This document shows, piece after piece, positions 5,541 through 5,813 of a stretch of DNA of 5,813 bases. The stretch lies in assembly GCA_021154515.1 (NCBI GenBank), contig JAJKIL010000047.1:1-5813 (forward strand), read 5' to 3'. How positions within the stretch are numbered: the stretch's first letter is position 1; the number at the start of each line of letters is the position of its first letter. Below the pieces are notes generated by a model. It saw only the letters and a program-made list of their open reading frames with translations, had not been told where the DNA came from and made no database searches. The DNA is from Niastella sp. (GTDB lineage: Bacteria; Bacteroidota; Bacteroidia; Chitinophagales; Chitinophagaceae). The position numbers and the translations under genes are program-made.

Positions 5541-5813
5541 GCTAAATCAAATTCCAAACGTTCTGAAATCAGTTTATCAACATACTCGCGAATGGGGGCT
5601 ATTTTTATCTGCTCCAGGATATCAACTACAAACCCGTGTAATAACAATGATTTGGCAGTGGTTTCTGAGATACCTCTTGAACGCAGGTAGAACAAACTTT
5701 CCTCATCCAAACGGCCGATGGTACAACCGTGTGAGCATTTTACATCATCTGCAAAGATCTCCAGCTGTGGCTTGGTGTTTACACTTGCACCTTCAGACAG
5801 CAGCACATTCTTA
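5537..5813 (-). CDS. sufD: SufD, Fe-S scaffold component (3' end only; truncated by window edge)
   Basis: The last 91 residues of a SufB/SufD-family protein are visible, with the frame open to the window edge at 5813. The conserved segment KPQLEIFADDVKCSHGCTIG is followed by LDEESLFYLRSRGIS and a C-terminal helical tail ending EFDLA. SufD partners SufB and the ATPase SufC in the scaffold where clusters are assembled. The call of SufD rather than SufB rests on the short C-terminal tail and on its position directly before sufS, as in the common sufBCDS order. A GTG at 5806 is not the start, since the family sequence continues upstream (KN before it). The TGA overlaps the sufS ATG by 4 bp. Confidence 0.93.
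   Translation of the reverse strand, partial: KNVLLSEGASVNTKPQLEIFADDVKCSHGCTIGRLDEESLFYLRSRGISETTAKSLLLHGFVVDILEQIKIAPIREYVDKLISERLEFDLA

Overview
The window looks like a chromosomal segment from a Bacteroidota bacterium, most likely close to Chitinophagaceae. The evidence is the protein sequence style of the SUF genes, the A/T-rich start contexts with no clear Shine-Dalgarno, a promoter resembling the Bacteroidota -33/-7 type, and moderate G+C. The taxonomic call is an inference from reading alone.

Left edge (1-321): the 3' end of an AraC-family regulator reads rightward into the window. A small 8-bp-unit tandem repeat follows it, in the gap between this gene and the convergent inhibitor gene.

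Accessory locus (323-2412, all on the minus strand, transcribed right to left): (i) a papain-like C1A cysteine protease with intact Gln/Cys/His/Asn active-site residues and an extra C-terminal domain of about 70 residues; (ii) a 137-residue protein with a disordered-looking N-terminus and a C-terminal domain clearly homologous to the protease's extra domain; (iii) a chagasin-type (I42) cysteine-protease inhibitor of about 108 residues carrying recognisable versions of all three inhibitory loops. The order protease, shared-domain protein, cognate-class inhibitor suggests a self-contained protease/inhibitor module. A perfect 19-bp inverted repeat lies between (ii) and (iii), directly upstream of the inhibitor. 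This locus is the most interesting part of the window.

Middle (2413-3009): an A/T-rich divergent intergenic region with short palindromes and one plausible promoter for the protease, then a possible 50-residue small membrane or exported protein on the plus strand, then a strong bidirectional terminator.

Right half (3024-5813, minus strand): the downstream part of a SUF iron-sulfur cluster assembly operon, in transcription order sufD (3' end only), sufS, sufE, a SufT-like MIP18/DUF59 gene, and an Rrf2/IscR-type regulator with three cysteines. The spacing is very tight (4-bp overlap, 2-bp gap, 8-bp overlap, 18-bp gap), so this is one transcription unit. SufS and SufE mobilise sulfur from cysteine, SufD belongs to the scaffold, the SufT-like protein probably helps maturation, and the Rrf2 protein probably senses Fe-S status.
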